In this document: piece by piece, positions 19,853-30,839 of the stretch
Layout of the letters: every line of letters begins with the position of its first letter
Numbering within the stretch: position 1 is the stretch's first letter
NCBI GenBank assembly: GCA_030848705.1
Contig: CM061243.1
Span: 101,492,436-101,556,435, forward strand
Reading direction: 5' to 3'
Source of the DNA: Heracleum sosnowskyi
Taxonomy: Eukaryota; Streptophyta; Magnoliopsida; Apiales; Apiaceae
Length of the DNA: 64,000 bases
The notes under the pieces: model-generated
Told to the model about the DNA's origin: nothing
Databases searched by the model: none
The model's input: the letters and a program-made list of their open reading frames with translations, nothing else
Program-made: the position numbers and the translations under genes

Positions 19853-22800
19853 TGAGGAGGAAGAAGAAGGAACAGACGGGGGAAGCACAGATCCGCCGTC
19901 CTCACCAACCGAGGAATTACTCACCGATGTATCCCTTAACTCACTAGTTGGCCTATCTAATCCAAAAACTTTAAAACTCCGGGGTAGAATAGACAGTACG
20001 GAAGTCATTGTCATGGTAGACCCCGGAGCAACCCATAATTTTATTTCATTATCGGTGGTAAAGAAGTTGGAATTAGCAGTTGCGGAGTCGGGAGGGTTTG
20101 GAGTCTCTCTGGGAAATGGGGAAATTATTAGAGGGACGAGAATTTGCAAGGATGTGAACCTACAGTTAGATGGGAAATTGACGATATGTGAGGATTTTCT
20201 GCCCTTAGAACTGGGCACAACAGACATCATTCTTGGTATCCAATGGTTGGAAATGCTGGGCCCAGTCACCATGAACTGGAAGACCCAAGTCATGCAGTTT
20301 GAAGTTGGGCATAGTTGGGTGAAATTGGAAGGTGATCCTTCTCTGGTCAGGGCTAAAGCCTCTTTGAAAGCCATGTTAAAGAATTTACGAAAGGAAGGTC
20401 AGGTATTTTGGGTGGAGTGTAATAGAATGGATATGGGTGTACAGAATGAGACACAGGGGACTGAAGAACAACGTAGTGCCTATTTGGATGAGTTATCGGA
20501 AGTTGTATCCAAGTATAAAGGGGTGTTCAGTGAACCGGTTGGGTTACCACCGTCGAGAGGCCATGAACATGTGATAAACCTCAAGGCAGGTAGCGATCCC
20601 ATTGGGGTTAGACCGTATAGGTACCCGCAGTGCCAAAAAAGAAGAAATTGAGCGTCTTATTAAAGAGATGTTAGCTGCTGGGATCATACAACCATCTAAG
20701 AGCGCATTTTCAAGTCCGGTTTTGCTAGTCAAAAAGAAAGATGGGTCATGGAGGTTTTTTTGTAGATTATCGGGCGTTAAACAAGGAAACTATACCGGAT
20801 AAATATCTGATACCCGTTATCAAGGAGCTGATTGATGAATTGAAAGGTGTAAAGTATTTTTCTAAACTCGATTTGAAGGTCGGTTATCACCAGATCTTGC
20901 TTAAGGACGAAGATGTTCATAAGACGGCATTTAGGACTCACGACGGGCATTATGAGTTCTTAGTCATGCCGTTTGGTCTTATGAATGCCCCGACAACTTT
21001 TCAGTCATTGATGAATGACATCTTTAGGCCCTTCCTACGACGCTTCGTTTTGGTGTTTTTTGACGATATTTTGATATATAGCAAATCTGGTCAGGAGCAT
21101 TTAGTGCATGTACAACAGGTCTTGGAGACATTGCAGAGGCACAAATTGTATGCGAATATGAAGAAATGTTCATTCGGGCAAGATACAATATCCTACCTCG
21201 GTCATCAGATTTCGAATGAAGGGGTAGCCATGGAGATGGACAAGGTTAAGGCAATGTTGGAGTGGCCACAACCTTCGAATCTGAGAGAGTTAAGGGGGTT
21301 CCTCGGTCTCACCGGGTATTACCGAAAGTTTGTTGCGAACTATGCCCTCCTAGCACAGCCTTTAACAAATCAGCTGAGAAAAGATAGTTTTGGGTGGTCG
21401 GAAGAGGCAACAATGGCATTTAACAACTTGAAAGTTGCTATGGTCAACCCCCCGTTTAAATACTACCGGATTTCCAACATGAATTTATAGTGGAGGCTGA
21501 TGCCTCCGGGTATGGATTGGGTGCCGTCTTGATGCAGAAAAATCGGCATGTCGCATTTTTTAGTAAACTGTTGGGAATTCAAGCTCGCCAGAAATCGGTG
21601 TACGAAAAGGAACTCATGGCTATTTGCTTATCGGTCATTAAATGGAAGCACTATCTACTTGGAAGGCATTTTATCGTGCAGACAGATCAGCGTAGTCTGA
21701 AGTACTTGCTACAACAGAGAGAGATAAACCCAGATTACCAAAAGTGGGTGAGGAAGCTACTGGGTTTTGATTTTGAGGTGCAGTTCAAACCAGGGGCCTC
21801 ATTTAGGGTAGCCGATGCGTTGTCCAGAAAACAGGGAGGGTCGGTGGAATTTGGGGCTTTGGTATCAACAACCAGAGTGAATTGAGCAGAATTAGAGAAG
21901 GAAATTGAAGGGGATAGAGCAATACAGCAACTTAAAGCAGGGGTGAAATCAGAAACGGGAGGCAATGCAGGTTTTACATTACAAGGGGATATATTATTTT
22001 ACAAAGGTAGACGGGTGATTCCCAGCAAATCGGTGTTTGTGCCCGTGTTGCTTCAACAATACCAGGACTCGTTGGTGGGGGGACATGCTGGAGAATTGAA
22101 GACATACCTACGTTTAGAGGCAGTTTGGTTTTGGGGGGGATGAGACAGTCAGTCAAACAGCATGTTCAACAATGCCTCACATGCCAGAAACAAAAGCACA
22201 CATATCAGTCACCAGTGGGACTCCTCCAACCCCTTCCTATTCCATCACAAGTGTGGGCAGATATAACAATGGATTTTATCGAAGGGTTACCAATTTCAAA
22301 GGGGTACAACTCGATCTTGGTGGTTGTTGACAGAATGTCGAAGTATGGGCATTTCACTGCGCTTCGACACCCCTACACCGCAGCAAATATGGCTGATTAT
22401 TTCATTCGCGAAGTGGTTCGTTTACACGGGTTTCCCGAATCTATAGTTTCGGATCGCGACAAAATCTTTATGAGTCACTTTTGGCAAGAACTGTTTTGCC
22501 TACAGGGCACAGAACTGAAGCGTAGCACCGCCTACCACCCTGAAACGGATGGTCAGTCGGAGATTGTAAATAAATGGTTGGAGACATACTTACGCTGTTT
22601 TGTAGCTGGGAAACCCAAGACATGGGTCAAATGGTTGCCTTTGGCTGAGTTATCATACAATACCTCACCGCATTTGTCTAAGAAGCTGAGCCCGTTTTAG
22701 GTGTTGTATGGCCGTACACCTCTAGTGTTACCCAGAATAGAACAAGGGCAAACCCTCGTGGGAAGTATAGAGGAATGCTTACAGGACAGAGAGACTGTTT

Positions 22801-23290
22801 TGGATGAGTTATATTTCAACTTAGTCAAGGCACATAAACAGATGAAAAGTGTAGCTGATCAGAAAAGAACAGAAGTACACTATGAGGTGGGTGATTGGGT
22901 GCATCTGAAACTGCATCCATATAGGCAAAGATCATTAGCAAGGCGACCCAATGAGAAACTTTCAGCTCGTTATTATGGTCCATTCGAGATCATTCAGAAA
23001 ATTGGACAAGTCGCGTACAAATTGGCTTTATCGGTGGAGAGTAAAATCCACCCCGTATTCCATGTTTCACAACTTAAGAAGCACATAGGAACCATAGTTG
23101 TGTCTCCCACTCTACCCCACCAACTGACAGCTGATCTTGAGTTACAAGTGGAGCCAGAGGAAATTCTGAGTGTGCGACAAGTCGACGATCAGGGAAAGCT
23201 ACGAGCCGAGGTATTACTTAAATAAAAGGACTTGCCACACTCTGAAGCCACTTGGGAAAAAGTTAGCTTGATTAGCTAGCGATTTCCAAT
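19839..23290 (+). pseudogene. Chromovirus pol (PR-RT-RH-INT-chromodomain), multiply broken
   Basis: Domains in order: protease (VMVDPGATHNFIS, about 20010), RT (LKVGYHQILLKDED, FGLMNAPTTFQ, VFFDDILIYS, 20640-21080), RNase H (EADASGYGLGAVL, VYEKELMAI, QTDQRSLKYL, VADALSRK, 21490-21830), integrase (GHAGELKTYL ... CLTCQKQK, DFIEGLP, VSDRDKIF, DGQSEIVNKWLE, 22080-22590), and a chromodomain-like end (EPEEILSVRQ ... SEATWE, 23150-23260). Frameshifts occur near 20632, 20758, 21455 and 22130. Stops occur at 21883-21885, 22698-22700 and 23223-23225. RT keeps its DD pair but the polyprotein cannot be made. Confidence 0.9.
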
Positions 23291-23332
23291 GTTTCCCCTT
23301 GACGACAAGGTGAGTCTTTGGGGGCGTGGCAA

Positions 23333-23651
23333 TGTAACAGACCCACAGGAGGCCCACACTAAACACGTATATACAAGAAAGGGTAAAAGGGCCATAACAC
23401 CAAATAATGGAGGGTAATCCGGTCTTTACAACAACAGAGGAAAAGGGGGATAAAAGCGTGGAAGGAGGAAAGATGGAGACATGAAAAGAATTAGGTTACA
23501 ATTGAATTGGGAGAGTGGTGGCCTCTTGAAAGCCATCTATATCATTTTCATTTGCTGTTTTTCAAGCTATTATTCTGTAGTCCGGAGTTGTTATCAACAG
23601 TAATCAGTAAGCCATATAATATTTGGTTGTTTATTTAAGTAATCTATTACA
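23333..23651 (+). repeat. Chromovirus 3' LTR
   Basis: 319 bp, starts TGTAACAGACCC and ends AATCTATTACA. It is preceded by a purine-rich stretch (TTTGGGGGCGTGGCAA). Confidence 0.95.
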
Positions 23652-23716
23652 CCATGAACGTTTACTTTTACAGCTCCATATGCTGGCAAACGCCAACGAG
23701 CCACTGAGAACTCCAT
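23652..23716 (-). pseudogene. RNase H-like (RVT_3) protein, 5' part
   Basis: On the minus strand an ATG at 23716 opens MEFSVARWRLPAYGAVKVNV, and the frame passes through the TSD (CCATG, 23652-23656) directly into the 18200-18796 fragment (HGSFLDEP). The start of the RNase H fold (KVNV-x-GSF) is thus cut by the chromovirus. With the insertion removed, the ORF would be a little over 200 residues with one internal stop. Confidence 0.65.
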
Positions 23717-23923
23717 GAAGACTGATGTTTGAAGAAAAATGAGAGAGGTCACTCATGTTAATATATAAATTTCTAGGAAACCTTATTAACTCCTCTGCAA
23801 CTGATACAGATGATGCAAAACAAGTTCCACGGGAGAGTAAACGCCCTTGACACCCTAAAAGAAGCAAAACCTAAGTACAGATGGCCTGGACCTTGAAGAG
23901 AGCCCAATCAAATAAGCCCATTA

Positions 23924-24680
23924 CTAAGACCATCCTTGTATAAAATAACCTCTATCACAACCTTGTTTTGCTAAATCATCCGCTCCACAATTTAAACCCT
24001 TTCTCACATAATTAAAAAACAAATTAGATTTTCTCACAATATTAACCCAACTCTCATCCTCCAGTAAATTTTTGAAAGGGAAGCCTGCTTTGATTTTCAT
24101 AATATACTTTACCACTTCCTCACTGTCTAAATAAATCAGACAACTTTCAAAAGAGAAAGTACTAACATTAATAGCCTTCACCAGGTACACCACTGCTTGC
24201 AATTCAACCTGCATAGAGTTAGAAGCTGTGCATGGACCCGAGAAAATGAACTTCAAAATACCAGATGCATCTTTCATGTAGCCTCCTATCTCTGAAGTGA
24301 AAGCTCCACTAGCTAATCTGCTAGATAAAAAGACTTTGGTTGGCAGCACCTCATGCTCCATTTTCCAGAGAAACAACTGTATTTTAGGAGGGACTTTCGA
24401 CTTTCAAATACTACCCCATCTTGTATGATTGCTTCCCGACAACCCACCAACTAACACACTTTTACTATCAATTGAAGAATATGATTTTTTGGACCTAATC
24501 CAAATAAGCTGATCTGCCTCTGAAGAGAATGATATGAAATCAATAATGTCATTCAGTTTTACCGCCTCATCCAACTCTCAAGCCCGCAACTGCCTGCTTT
24601 CGTTCCTCTATACTTGGATTTGTCCACATTTCATAGGAACTTTTAACTGACATATTTTTCACCTTAGATAACTAAAATAG
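23924..24680 (-). mobile_element. LINE (L1-type) 3' remnant: zf-RVT and RNase H
   Basis: Minus-strand frames give a zf-RVT region (IWIRSKKSYS, KVPPKIQLFLWKMEHEVLPT) and then, in the 150-codon frame 24376-23924, an RNase H-like domain (SNSMQVELQAVVYLVKAI, LIYLDSEEVVKYI, GADDLAKQG). These domains sit at the 3' end of plant L1-type LINE ORF2. Frame breaks occur near 24377-24420, and no RT core or poly-A tail was recognised. It lies about 200 bp upstream of the RNase H-like ORF in the same orientation, so the two could share ancestry. Confidence 0.65.
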
Positions 24681-24832
24681 CCTAGGAAAAGCCTGACATA
24701 GAACACTAGTACCAAGCCATCTATCCTCCCAGAAGAGTACGAATAATCCATCTTTTAATAACCATTTGAATTCCGACCTATCTAATTAGATGAGTCGGAA
24801 TTCATACGCAGACGTACTTATTTGATTAAATT

Positions 24833-25089
24833 ATACTCTCTTTATTTCATATTATGTATCTTATTTGACTTTTTTGTGGTTAAATTGACTCATATTTGAC
24901 TGAAAATTAAAACTATTCCTTTAAAATTTCAAATAATTAAGAAATATATTATAAAGTAAATTAAATATATTTTCTAATGACATAATTTTTATAAATTTTT
25001 TCAACTATATAATATGTGTAATTTTCAGTCAAATTGTGGTCAATTTCATACCAAAAAAGTCAAACAGTACATAAAATGGAGGAAGTATA
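24833..25089. mobile_element. Stowaway-like (Tc1/Mariner) MITE
   Basis: The ends are inverted copies of TACTCTCTTTATTTCATATT and TACTTCCTCCATTTTATGTA (minus), each followed by a TTTGACTTTTTTG-type block. TA lies at both borders. About 257 bp with no coding capacity. The borders may be off by a few bases. Confidence 0.65.
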
Positions 25090-25180
25090 AGTTCACCACA
25101 CAAACTTCAAAAATTTTACATTTAAACTTGTTTATGTCTTTCGTGTTAGTTTGGAGAATTAGAAAGTTTATGGGTAGAAT

Positions 25181-25721
25181 CAGTGTTGTAAAAAGCGGGA
25201 ATCGGAGTTAATCGGTGAATGCACCGTTCAGGGATTAATCGGGTAATCGGGGATTAATCAGATCATTAATCGGAATAAATTTAATAATATTTTTTATATA
25301 GAATTATAAAATTGTTTCGTTATTTCAACTAAACATATGTTATTATCATATATTTATGCAAATATGTTAAAAATGTTATATATTTGTAATAAATAAAATT
25401 TTGAAGGTTTAACTTTTCAATTATAGATCAATTTAAGAGGAAAACTTAAGAGAATTTACGATTTAGACATCTAAAATTATAATTATATGTACAAAAATAA
25501 TGTTTTTCCTATTGTTTAATCAAGTTTCTACCTTTTAATTTTTTTTTTAATTTTAACTATTTTTTACTAATTAGCTCGATTAATCCGATTTTTGACCGAT
25601 TCAGTCGATTTTTGACCGTTTTTATGAAAAAAAAGATTAATTGACTGATTTTCCCTTAATCAGTTCGGTGGTCTGCCGTCTAGCGATTAATCCCGATTAA
25701 TCGCCGACTTTTATAACACTG
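25181..25721. mobile_element. hAT-type MITE with perfect 8-bp TSD
   Basis: The left end is CAGTGTTGTAAAAAGCGGGA and the right end (minus strand) is CAGTGTTATAAAAGTCGGCG, followed inward on both sides by ATTAATCGGG repeats. The 8-bp GGTAGAAT occurs at 25173-25180 and again at 25722-25729. An 8-bp TSD with CAG-type ends identifies a hAT element. The 541-bp AT-rich interior has no ORF. Confidence 0.9.
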
Positions 25722-25729
25722 GGTAGAAT

Positions 25730-26820
25730 ACGTAAAATGTATTTATTTTATTAAATTAAATAAATTTCACACATGAATCTTAGAAATTATGGATTTGAAC
25801 TTGTTCATTCCAGAGAAACTGCATAAAATTATACGCAGAACATAGTTATTTTTATTAAATTAAATAAATTATGCATATAAATTTTGAAAATTTTACATTT
25901 GAACTTGTTTATATCTTGAATTTGAATTTAAAGATTGCTCTTATCAAATATTCAAATTTAGATTGTTGATTTTGTTACATGATTCTGAAAGTTTGAATCT
26001 GTAAAATATTTAACTTTTTGGATTTTTTTTGGTATTAATTAACTACAAATTTTGCTAGTATATTTTCTTTTATGTTTAACAAATTTATCTTATGATATAT
26101 ATAATGATATAATTTATCTTAATTATTTGATACAAATTACAGTATGCAGGGGTTCTTAGGTTGGTATAATGTATTTTTATTAAATACAATATATTGTATT
26201 AACTATGTAAGTATGTATTGATTATTAGGTTATTAATAACTACGAAGAGGGTGACCCCAACGTATACCTTTTTTTTATTTGACATATTGATTTTTGGCAT
26301 GGTGAGTTACTAAATAATAAAAATTATTATTTTTTATTAATATTTTTTTGTAAATTAAAAAATTTAAATATTTTTATTAACAAAAGAATTTTTTTAAAAA
26401 TAATACTTTTAGCTATATGGTCAAAAACCACCAAAACATGTGTGTCAAAAATTGAAACATAAAAAAAAAAGAATGTTAAGAAAATTGATAAATAAGTTCC
26501 TGTTATTACTATTTAATCTCCAATTTCAATTTTTAAATATTTTAATTATAGAAGTATTCATGATTTTTCAATGATAAAATTCTTTGAATATGCTTTTATG
26601 ATGAATAATTGTATCATTTAAATATTACTTGGAATTTAAATATCAATTTATGAAGTTTATTTATCGATTCTCAATATTAAGTAGAGAATAATTAGTATCC
26701 TAAAATTTAGTCAAAGAAAGAATTCGCACTAATACAATTTAAGGATCCAATATAATTCAACATAAAAAGATTACACTAAAGTTTATAATTGAGATTATTT
26801 AGTTGAGATTACTTGGACTT
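25730..26820. other. AT-rich intergenic region
   Basis: About 1.1 kb of very AT-rich DNA with no coding frame or recognisable element. A phrase near 25790-25930 (ACTTGTTCATTCC, TTTATTAAATTAAATAAATT) repeats nearby, which suggests old duplicated non-coding DNA. Confidence 0.5.
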
Positions 26821-26825
26821 GGAAT

Positions 26826-26862
26826 TGGGCTGGTTGGACTTTAAATAAAGCATCATTGGGCT
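26826..26862 (+). promoter_or_regulatory. Two site II-type elements upstream of the PPR gene
   Basis: TGGGCT at 26826-26831 and 26857-26862, 80-120 bp before the ATG, plus AGGCCA nearby. TGGGCY (site II) elements bind TCP factors and are common in promoters of nuclear genes for organelle gene expression. The match to the downstream PPR gene is suggestive only. Confidence 0.45.
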
Positions 26863-26943
26863 TTGATAAACTCAGGCCACAATCATCTTTACACATATAT
26901 CACATTGTATTTCCCTAGCTTTCTTATATTTCTCCATTCAACA

Positions 26944-29315
26944 ATGGAAGCTCTGTCAGTTATGTGCTCAAGCTTTCCTCACAGAACCATGAAATTAAGC
27001 TGCTCAAATGAGAAACTAAGTCGAAAAATGGAGCACCCACATCGTTCTTTGTCTCACAAAGTATGTTCTTACATATAATTCTGTGTTAAACTCTTCTAAG
27101 TATAGTTGCTGCTTTAATTTATCCTGTATTTTGTGAAGATATGATTTTTTTGTTGTTGTGGGCTTCTAAGTTTAAATGGTGTAAATTCAAGATTTTTTTT
27201 TCATGGGTTCTTGAAATTAGATATTTTCATGCAAATTTGATTTTTACTTTTGTTGTTTCAGTTAGTACAGACTACAGACTCAATATATAAGCTTGAGTTA
27301 GTGAATCACTTAATAAGTCAGTTATGCAAGACAGGATTAGAAATGGACAACCTTTTAATTTTTATGAGGAAGAGAAAACATGACATGACATAGGAAGTAT
27401 TTTATAGGACTTTCTAATTATGCAATGTGAAAGATCCAGCAATTCGAGTTTAATCCGATATTGTTTTTTGGTTTTTAAAATAATGAATTAATTATATAGG
27501 CCATTTGACTTGATGTGGAATGTATTAAAAGGCAATCTTTTGAAAGTACTATCATTGAGTTGATTAAATTTGATTACTTTCTCTTTTTGGTGTATAATAT
27601 CTGGTAGGATATATTGGACCTTGTAGTGTATAACCATTAGAGATTATCATAAGTTGTCCAAGATTATCATAACTCTAGCACCTTAATGTTGATAGATTGA
27701 ATCTCGCTTTGTATTCGTAGCACCCTTGTTCATTTGTACCTCTTGACACCTATTCTGTCTGAATTCCTCAGAATTCTTACAAGTGCATTATATGCGTCAT
27801 CTGATCAATGATATTATTGCATATGTCCACCCATCATAAGAAGGTGCAATAAGTAAATGTGAGTGTGAGTATTGCTATATTTAGCCGAAAAAGGTTTTAA
27901 AGGTCTAATGCGCAAACTTTATAATGCTAGAGATCCAATTGATCGAACATTAAAGTGCTAGAAGATAGAAAAACGTTACAACATGATGTAGGTGATGATA
28001 AGATTGACGGAGATCAGAGAGAAATATTGTTTCTTTTGAAAAGTGTTATAAATTGTCTCTATTTAATCTTTTAAATTTAATATTCATTTCCGACAGTGCA
28101 GTAGTGCATGTTGTTCACTTCTGTTGCTTACAATTGTATAAAATACTAAATATTCTTGAACAGGTTCTCTGGAATTTGAAACAACGAGCTGCAAATCATC
28201 CCTCCAACTTGGATTGTTCTTCACAAATTCTAAATTTTAGTAAGAAAAAAATGCCTCATGCTGCTGAGGAGCTTGTTTTGGAGATGATATCTGAAGGTTT
28301 TTTACTTGATAATCCTACTTTGTCAGCTCTTTTATTATGTTATGCCAATAATGATTTACTCCCTCAAGCACAGGCCACTTGGGATGGAATTTTATATAGT
28401 TCCTATGTACCAAATATCCAAATAATTTCTGCACTAGTTGATGCCTATGAAAGAGCGGGACTTTTTAATAAAGTGACTGAACTTCTGGATCAAGTAAGTT
28501 ACAAGAACCCTAAATTGTTGTCCGAGACTTATGCAATCGCTATATCTTGCTTTGGGAAATCAGGACAGATTAATTTGATGGAGAGGACAATGAAAGACAT
28601 GATTTTAAAGGGATTCAAGGTAGATTCGAAAACTGGAAATGCATTTCTTGTATATTATAGCACATACGGATCTTTACCTGAGATAGAGGATGCTTATGGT
28701 CGCCTTAAAAGGTCAAGAATTCTCATAGAGAAAGAAGCAATACGGGCAATATCATATGCTTATATTAAGAATAATAAATTCTACAATTTAGGTGAGTTTA
28801 TAAGGGATGTAGGTCTTGGTAGGCGAAATGTTGGAAATCTTCTTTGGAACCTTTTGCTACTGTCTTATGCCGCCAATTTCAAAATGAAAAGCTTGCAAAG
28901 AGAATTCTCGAGAATGATTGAATCTGGTTTTAGTCCTGATCTTACTACATTCAACATTCGAGCTTTGGCTTTCTCAAAAATGTCTTTGTTTTGGGATCTT
29001 CATGTTACCCTTGAGCATATGAAGCACTATGCAGTTATTCCTGATCTTGTGACTTATGGTTCCGTAGTTGATGCATATTTGGATAGAAGACTTGGAAGGA
29101 ATTTGGAATTCCCCTTGAGCAATATGAGAACTGAAGATGCTCCTGCCGTGTCAACAGATAACATTGTGTTTGAAGTTTTAGGGAAAGGAGACTTTCACAC
29201 AAGCTCCGAAGTCCTTATGGAGTTTAACAGACATAAATATTGGACCTACAAGGGGTTGATAAAAACATATCTAAAAAAACAATACCGAAGTAATCAAGTA
29301 TTTTGGAATTACTAA
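26944..29315 (+). CDS. P-class pentatricopeptide repeat protein, two exons
   Basis: Exon 1 is 26944-27060 (39 codons, donor GTATGT). Exon 2 is 28164-29315 (acceptor TTGAACAG), joined in phase 0, for about 422 residues. The N-terminus (MEALSVMCSSFPHR...) is Ser/basic-rich and acid-poor, compatible with an organelle transit peptide. About eight degenerate 35-residue P-type PPR motifs follow (ALLLCYANNDLLPQAQATWD, ALVDAYERAGLFNKVTELLD, FNIRALAFSKMSLFWDLHVT, TYGSVVDAYLDRRLGRN), and the protein ends NQVFWNY. There is no E/DYW domain, so RNA stabilisation, splicing or translation in plastid or mitochondrion is more likely than C-to-U editing. It has no frame breaks, and I judge it a real host gene. 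The size and single early intron resemble the Arabidopsis At3g42630 type. That comparison is from memory. Confidence 0.85.
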
Positions 29316-30512
29316 TAGAAGGCATTTTTGGATTATGCATCTGAGCTACTTATGGTAATGGTTTGAGAAAATGGCCCTTTTGTCAATTCCTTGTAAATGT
29401 GCTATAGTCGCTGACGTTGATGTCACAGTTTTTTACTGCAAAGAATCAAAGAACGATCTGGCTTCTGATTTTTACCAAGGGAAGTTCATCATCCATCCTC
29501 TAGATGTTTTGATCTTCTTAAAGTCTTTACTGAAATCAAGGGAATCTGAGGCGCTTGATTTTTAATGGAAGCCTTATTGATTAATTTAGTCCAGGGAGGC
29601 ATGAAAACAACAGTTTAGCTGGCTCTGTGGTAGTATGTCCTACTTTTCTATTCATTCTTTGAGTTCTCTTATAACCTATAAGAAGGTTCGCCAGGGGGTT
29701 CTTTACTTCATTTTGAATTTTCATCTCCACAAAGCCTGCATAGACAATTGTGTCCGGTTCAGAACCAGGTAAAAGTTCTAAATTATATCATATCAAAACT
29801 GGCAGGCAAAAATGATGATAATAGCCATATAAATTGACACCAGTGCCACGATCACAAGTACAACAAAGAGGACAATGGTTTGAACTGGTAATTCTTCCAA
29901 GAAAGGACATTAAGGCAAGCCTCTCAGACTCATCGCTGCCTGAATGGACATGTAGGAAAGGGTTCATTGTGAATATCACCCGCTGTAGTTAAGTAATTGT
30001 GTCTTTATTGCTAGAGACGAACAATGTTGATGAACAACGTAACAAAAAGCCTGATTCTCGTATTGGATAATTTTAAACAAAACTGTAGATGCAATACTTG
30101 TTTTAACTTTAGCTTGCTTGTAAAATTATATGGAGTTCTGTCATTTATTTTAGTGTTAAGTTTGGATGTTGGAAGATATATATAATCAATAGTTTAACAA
30201 GTAACTTGCACAATCGTCTAAATTCATGTCTTCCCATATGTGTATATTCCTTTATCAATTAGTTTTTCAACCCTAACTGTGGTGAGTTTTTCAGGGATTG
30301 GAGCATCCAGTTGATCGGAATAAATAGAAATCTTTTTTTTTTCTTTTGCTAGTTTACGTCGAAAGCTTTTAGTAGTGAATCTGGAATTGAGCCTGAGAAC
30401 TTGGTATACCCTGCATCAAACTTCTTTAGTCCAGTCATCCTGTTAGCGTCTACGTTGATTTCTTCAGATTTTTTATGTCAGAGAAGTTTGGTTTGAAACC
30501 CGGTTCGAACAC
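29316..30512. other. PPR gene 3' flank, no further gene recognised
   Basis: Contains the likely 3' UTR. Short open frames at 29371-29565 (+) and 29788-29979 (-) show no family signature, and I treat them as chance. Confidence 0.4.
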
Positions 30513-30776
30513 GATGGTTACTTAAATTTTATTTATAATTATATTTTAATTACTCATCGAACACTGTTTTTTTAATATTTATAATTATATTTATTTATAA
30601 ATATTTTAATATTTAAAAGTTATTAGTTTACATGATGGTTACTTAAATTTTATTTATAATTATTTTGTTTATAATTATATTTTAATTACTCATGGAACAC
30701 ACGATTGTTTTTTTAATATTTATAATTATATTTATTTATGAATATTTTAATATTTAAAAGTTATTAGTTTACATGA
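30513..30776. repeat. AT-rich tandem duplication, two units
   Basis: GATGGTTACTTAAATTTTAT opens two consecutive units (30513 and 30634) that both run to TATTAGTTTACATGAT. The second unit is about 20 bp longer through an extra ATTTTGTTTATAATT-type insertion and an ACACGATT change. Confidence 0.85.
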
Positions 30777-30839
30777 TTAAATTATTGTTAAACAGATTTA
30801 GCCAAAAAAAATTATAGTTAAAAATTTGATATTTATTAT

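Larger units (their letters stand above)
18797..23651 (+). mobile_element. Reina-like chromovirus (Ty3/gypsy), decayed
   Basis: A 4.86-kb element with two 319-bp LTRs (TGTAA...TTACA), an initiator-Met PBS, partial gag, PR-RT-RH-INT and a C-terminal chromodomain-like tail. CCATG TSDs flank it. By eye the LTRs differ at 14 of 319 positions (about 4.4%). At a commonly used plant rate of 1.3e-8 per site per year that is of the order of 1.7 million years. Short LTRs plus a chromodomain suggest the Reina clade. Multiple frameshifts and a gag deletion make it non-autonomous. Confidence 0.9.

Noticed and set aside
23631..23867. A 78-codon minus-strand ORF beside the chromovirus 3' LTR
   Set aside because: It overlaps the correct RNase H-like frame but in a different reading frame and starts within unrelated sequence.
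29371..29565. A 64-codon ORF downstream of the PPR gene
   Set aside because: No family signature. The PPR protein already ends in a plausible NQVFWNY terminus, so this is probably 3' UTR.
29788..29979. Minus-strand ORF with a CPLCCTCDRG cysteine cluster
   Set aside because: Looks zinc-finger-like at first sight but is only 63 codons, without spacing of a known finger or supporting exons.
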